Origin: Hyalella azteca
Lineage: Eukaryota > Arthropoda > Malacostraca > Amphipoda > Hyalellidae
Direction: 5' to 3'
Assembly: GCF_000764305.2 (NCBI RefSeq)
Contig: NW_025932507.1
Coordinates: 7,307-71,306, forward strand
DNA: 64,000 bases
Under the pieces are notes generated by a model. The model searched no databases and was not told the origin of the DNA. It saw only the letters and a list, made by a program, of their open reading frames with translations. Below are positions 62,000-64,000 of the stretch, piece after piece (within the stretch, counting starts at the first letter, position 1; each line of letters opens with the position of its first letter). A program made the position numbers and the translations under genes.

Positions 62000-63529
62000 A
62001 ACTCGGCAAACACTGACATCCAGGCAGCCTCAATATGGTATAACTCCAGTTATTGTTTTAATGGTACGTGTTTTGTTTATATATGGTCTCCGTTTTGACC
62101 TTCAAGAAATACATAGCATTTCATAATGACAGTTGGTGCGTTCTGTTTACTTGAACTCTATTAAATGGTCTGATGTCAGAAGAGCCTTTGTTCACGGCTG
62201 CATGCGTGCATATATATAATATTTGCAGCCATAATAGCAAGCATGGCAGCTCTCTAGAAGATGCTTCAAGAAATAAACTTCAGTCAAATTTTCGAAGATT
62301 CTTCAGCCAGGGCAATTTAGATTTTAGAGAACCATAATTGATTGCTAGTTGAATTTACTATTCAGTGTGTTTTTTCACAACAATGTAAAATCCGGTAAAA
62401 AAAAGTCTACATGGAACTACGTTGTCGCAATGAATTTAATAACTGAAGGGTTTGAAGGCGAAATTGCTTCAACATGGTAGAATGTCTGCAAAAACTTTCC
62501 GTGTTGCTGCATTTCCGACGAGCGATTGTTCCAGGATGCTGTGGCGCTTTTCGTATGTAGGATACGTTGGGCAGATCCGCTTTATGGCAAACAAAATTTA
62601 ACGCAAAAATTTACAGCGAAAAATCGTTGAACGATGCCTAAATTCATGACATCTTTGTATATATACAGATTTTCTCTGTATATATACCGATTATTTGTTG
62701 CTCATTAATCAATACGAGTTGAAAATTTTAAATAAGACGATTATGCAGTAGATTCATGGTCCAGATTTTGAGTGATCATAGCTAGAGATTTTTTTGGCAT
62801 TGGTTACCATGTTTCGAATAAATCAATTTAAAGTTGAGACAATGCATGGTATCGTCTTAAATGACGGGGAAATATACTAATTCTTGTGGTTAATTTTGCA
62901 TCGAATAATCCAATTATTTATTGATTCAAGTGCAGCTTTGAATGACATTTAATAATTGCAGACATACTGACCACATCGATCACAGGTACTAAGTACATAA
63001 AGCTGTTCTCACCTGCTGGCTTAAGTCTCACTTTCACCGGATTTCCCGGCCTATTGCTTGATTACGGAACGATCGCTTGGGGCGAAAAAATAAAATAAGT
63101 CTTTCTACTTCCTTGGAAGTAATGAAAGGCATGCATATCATCAGCAAATGAACGCAAAGAAAATGGTTTCTGAAATTTAATTTCAGATTTTTTCCCCGTT
63201 TTGTGATTGAAAATTTTTTCAGGAGTATTTGCTTTGGAAGTTATTGCAAGGTTATTAAACATTAATTATTGATTAATATTTATTATTTATCTAAAAATTA
63301 ATTATTTATATTGAATACTGTAATTTCTAATGCCAAATCTATCTAGAGTTCATTTCATTAATCATTTTCAAAGTAAAGATCGAAAAAAATTGGTACACAG
63401 GTCAAAACTGTACAGTAGAACTCAGTAAGCTTCCTCAGTTTTAATTTCCAATTCATCTAAGAAAATACCAGCACACCTAATATTCAATTTGCAGCAGAAT
63501 TAGCCACAAATAGTTTAACAAATTAGATC
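62000..63529. other. Upstream flank of the membrane-protein gene
   Basis: Would contain its promoter. AT-rich, with no clear TATA/initiator pair, no gene recognised; a short frame at 63262-63062 is not coding-like. Confidence 0.4.
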
Positions 63530-63668
63530 AGTACTCACTGCAGTGAGTGACCGAGAGCGCATTTTCGCGTTTTGACGAAATCGACGAAACGTGAAGTCAC
63601 GGACGGACGGAAAAGACGAGCACAATAGAGCACAGAGCACAATTTTTCCATAAATGAGAAAATGCGCT
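63530..63668 (-). mobile_element. Small palindromic MITE-like element, copy 3 (reversed)
   Basis: Reading on the minus strand, ends AGCGCATTTTCTC (63668) and CGCGAAAATGCGCT (63556) frame a CCGT-rich centre, then the palindrome ACTCACTGCAGTGAGT (63534-63549) as in copy 2. Orientation is opposite to copies 1 and 2. Confidence 0.85.
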
Positions 63669-64000
63669 AAAAATGTAGCTCCGTCTGAAAGGTCGTACTT
63701 CAATGAGCAGCTTCTACTATTGGTGGCAAGCAGTGTTGAAGAATTAATGTAGCGCGAGTCCCTACGAGACAACCTGCATAACTCTGGCTAACGCAAAACA
63801 CTGATAAAACTAATCAGAGTACAAGAAAGCTCAATTCAAATGCAAGCCGTCATTACTTAAACGAATGTAAATAAATAGATTACATAGCATTATATTATTC
63901 TGGATGAAAAATATACTTAAACGACGACAAATTTTTTTTAACGCGAGTGATCTACGGATATTTTAATTGAGTCTGTAATCTTTGGACAGGAATGAGATCA

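Overview
The window is AT-rich eukaryotic nuclear DNA: short exons with GT-AG junctions, long introns, AATAAA signals, and BEL/Pao, Penelope-like, CR1/Jockey-type, hAT and Tc1/mariner-like repeats. The gene set (a DOK adaptor, a CPLANE2/RSG1 ciliary GTPase, a METTL7-type methyltransferase, an acidic and proline-rich type II membrane protein) fits an arthropod. A crustacean seems likelier than a ciliary-gene-poor insect, but the sequence alone does not settle this.

Layout. 1-2460: repeat-rich DNA and a degraded, internally deleted BEL/Pao element (minus). 3713-7576: METTL7-like methyltransferase (plus), five coding exons recovered and the terminal exon not found; a LINE fragment lies in intron 2. 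9989-19019: complete seven-exon DOK gene (minus) with PH domain, IRS-type PTB domain and tyrosine-rich tail, 547 aa. 19450-22960: intergenic, with a fold-back element built from two copies of a transposase 3' half. 23177-28854: an unrecognised five-exon gene (minus), 314 aa, with an SRGS-repeat tail. 29056-33333: complete five-exon CPLANE2/RSG1 homologue (plus), 267 aa. These last two genes are divergent, with start codons about 200 bp apart, so they probably share a promoter. 34773-61754: six-exon type II membrane protein (minus), 707 aa, whose first coding exon is joined to the rest by inference across a 23.7-kb intron. 61870-63900: its probable untranslated exon, its promoter side, and a third copy of a small palindromic repeat.

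How the gene models were built: exon boundaries were read by eye and every junction was checked for reading phase. All internal phases agree and the summed lengths give whole codons. There is no transcript evidence here.

The most unusual structural theme is short tandem duplication (57-186 bp) across exon-intron boundaries. It occurs at five separate splice sites, in all four multi-exon genes except CPLANE2. The clearest case is a five-copy 57-bp array in DOK that carries five identical splice donors. The unrecognised 314-aa gene is the best candidate for undescribed protein biology.
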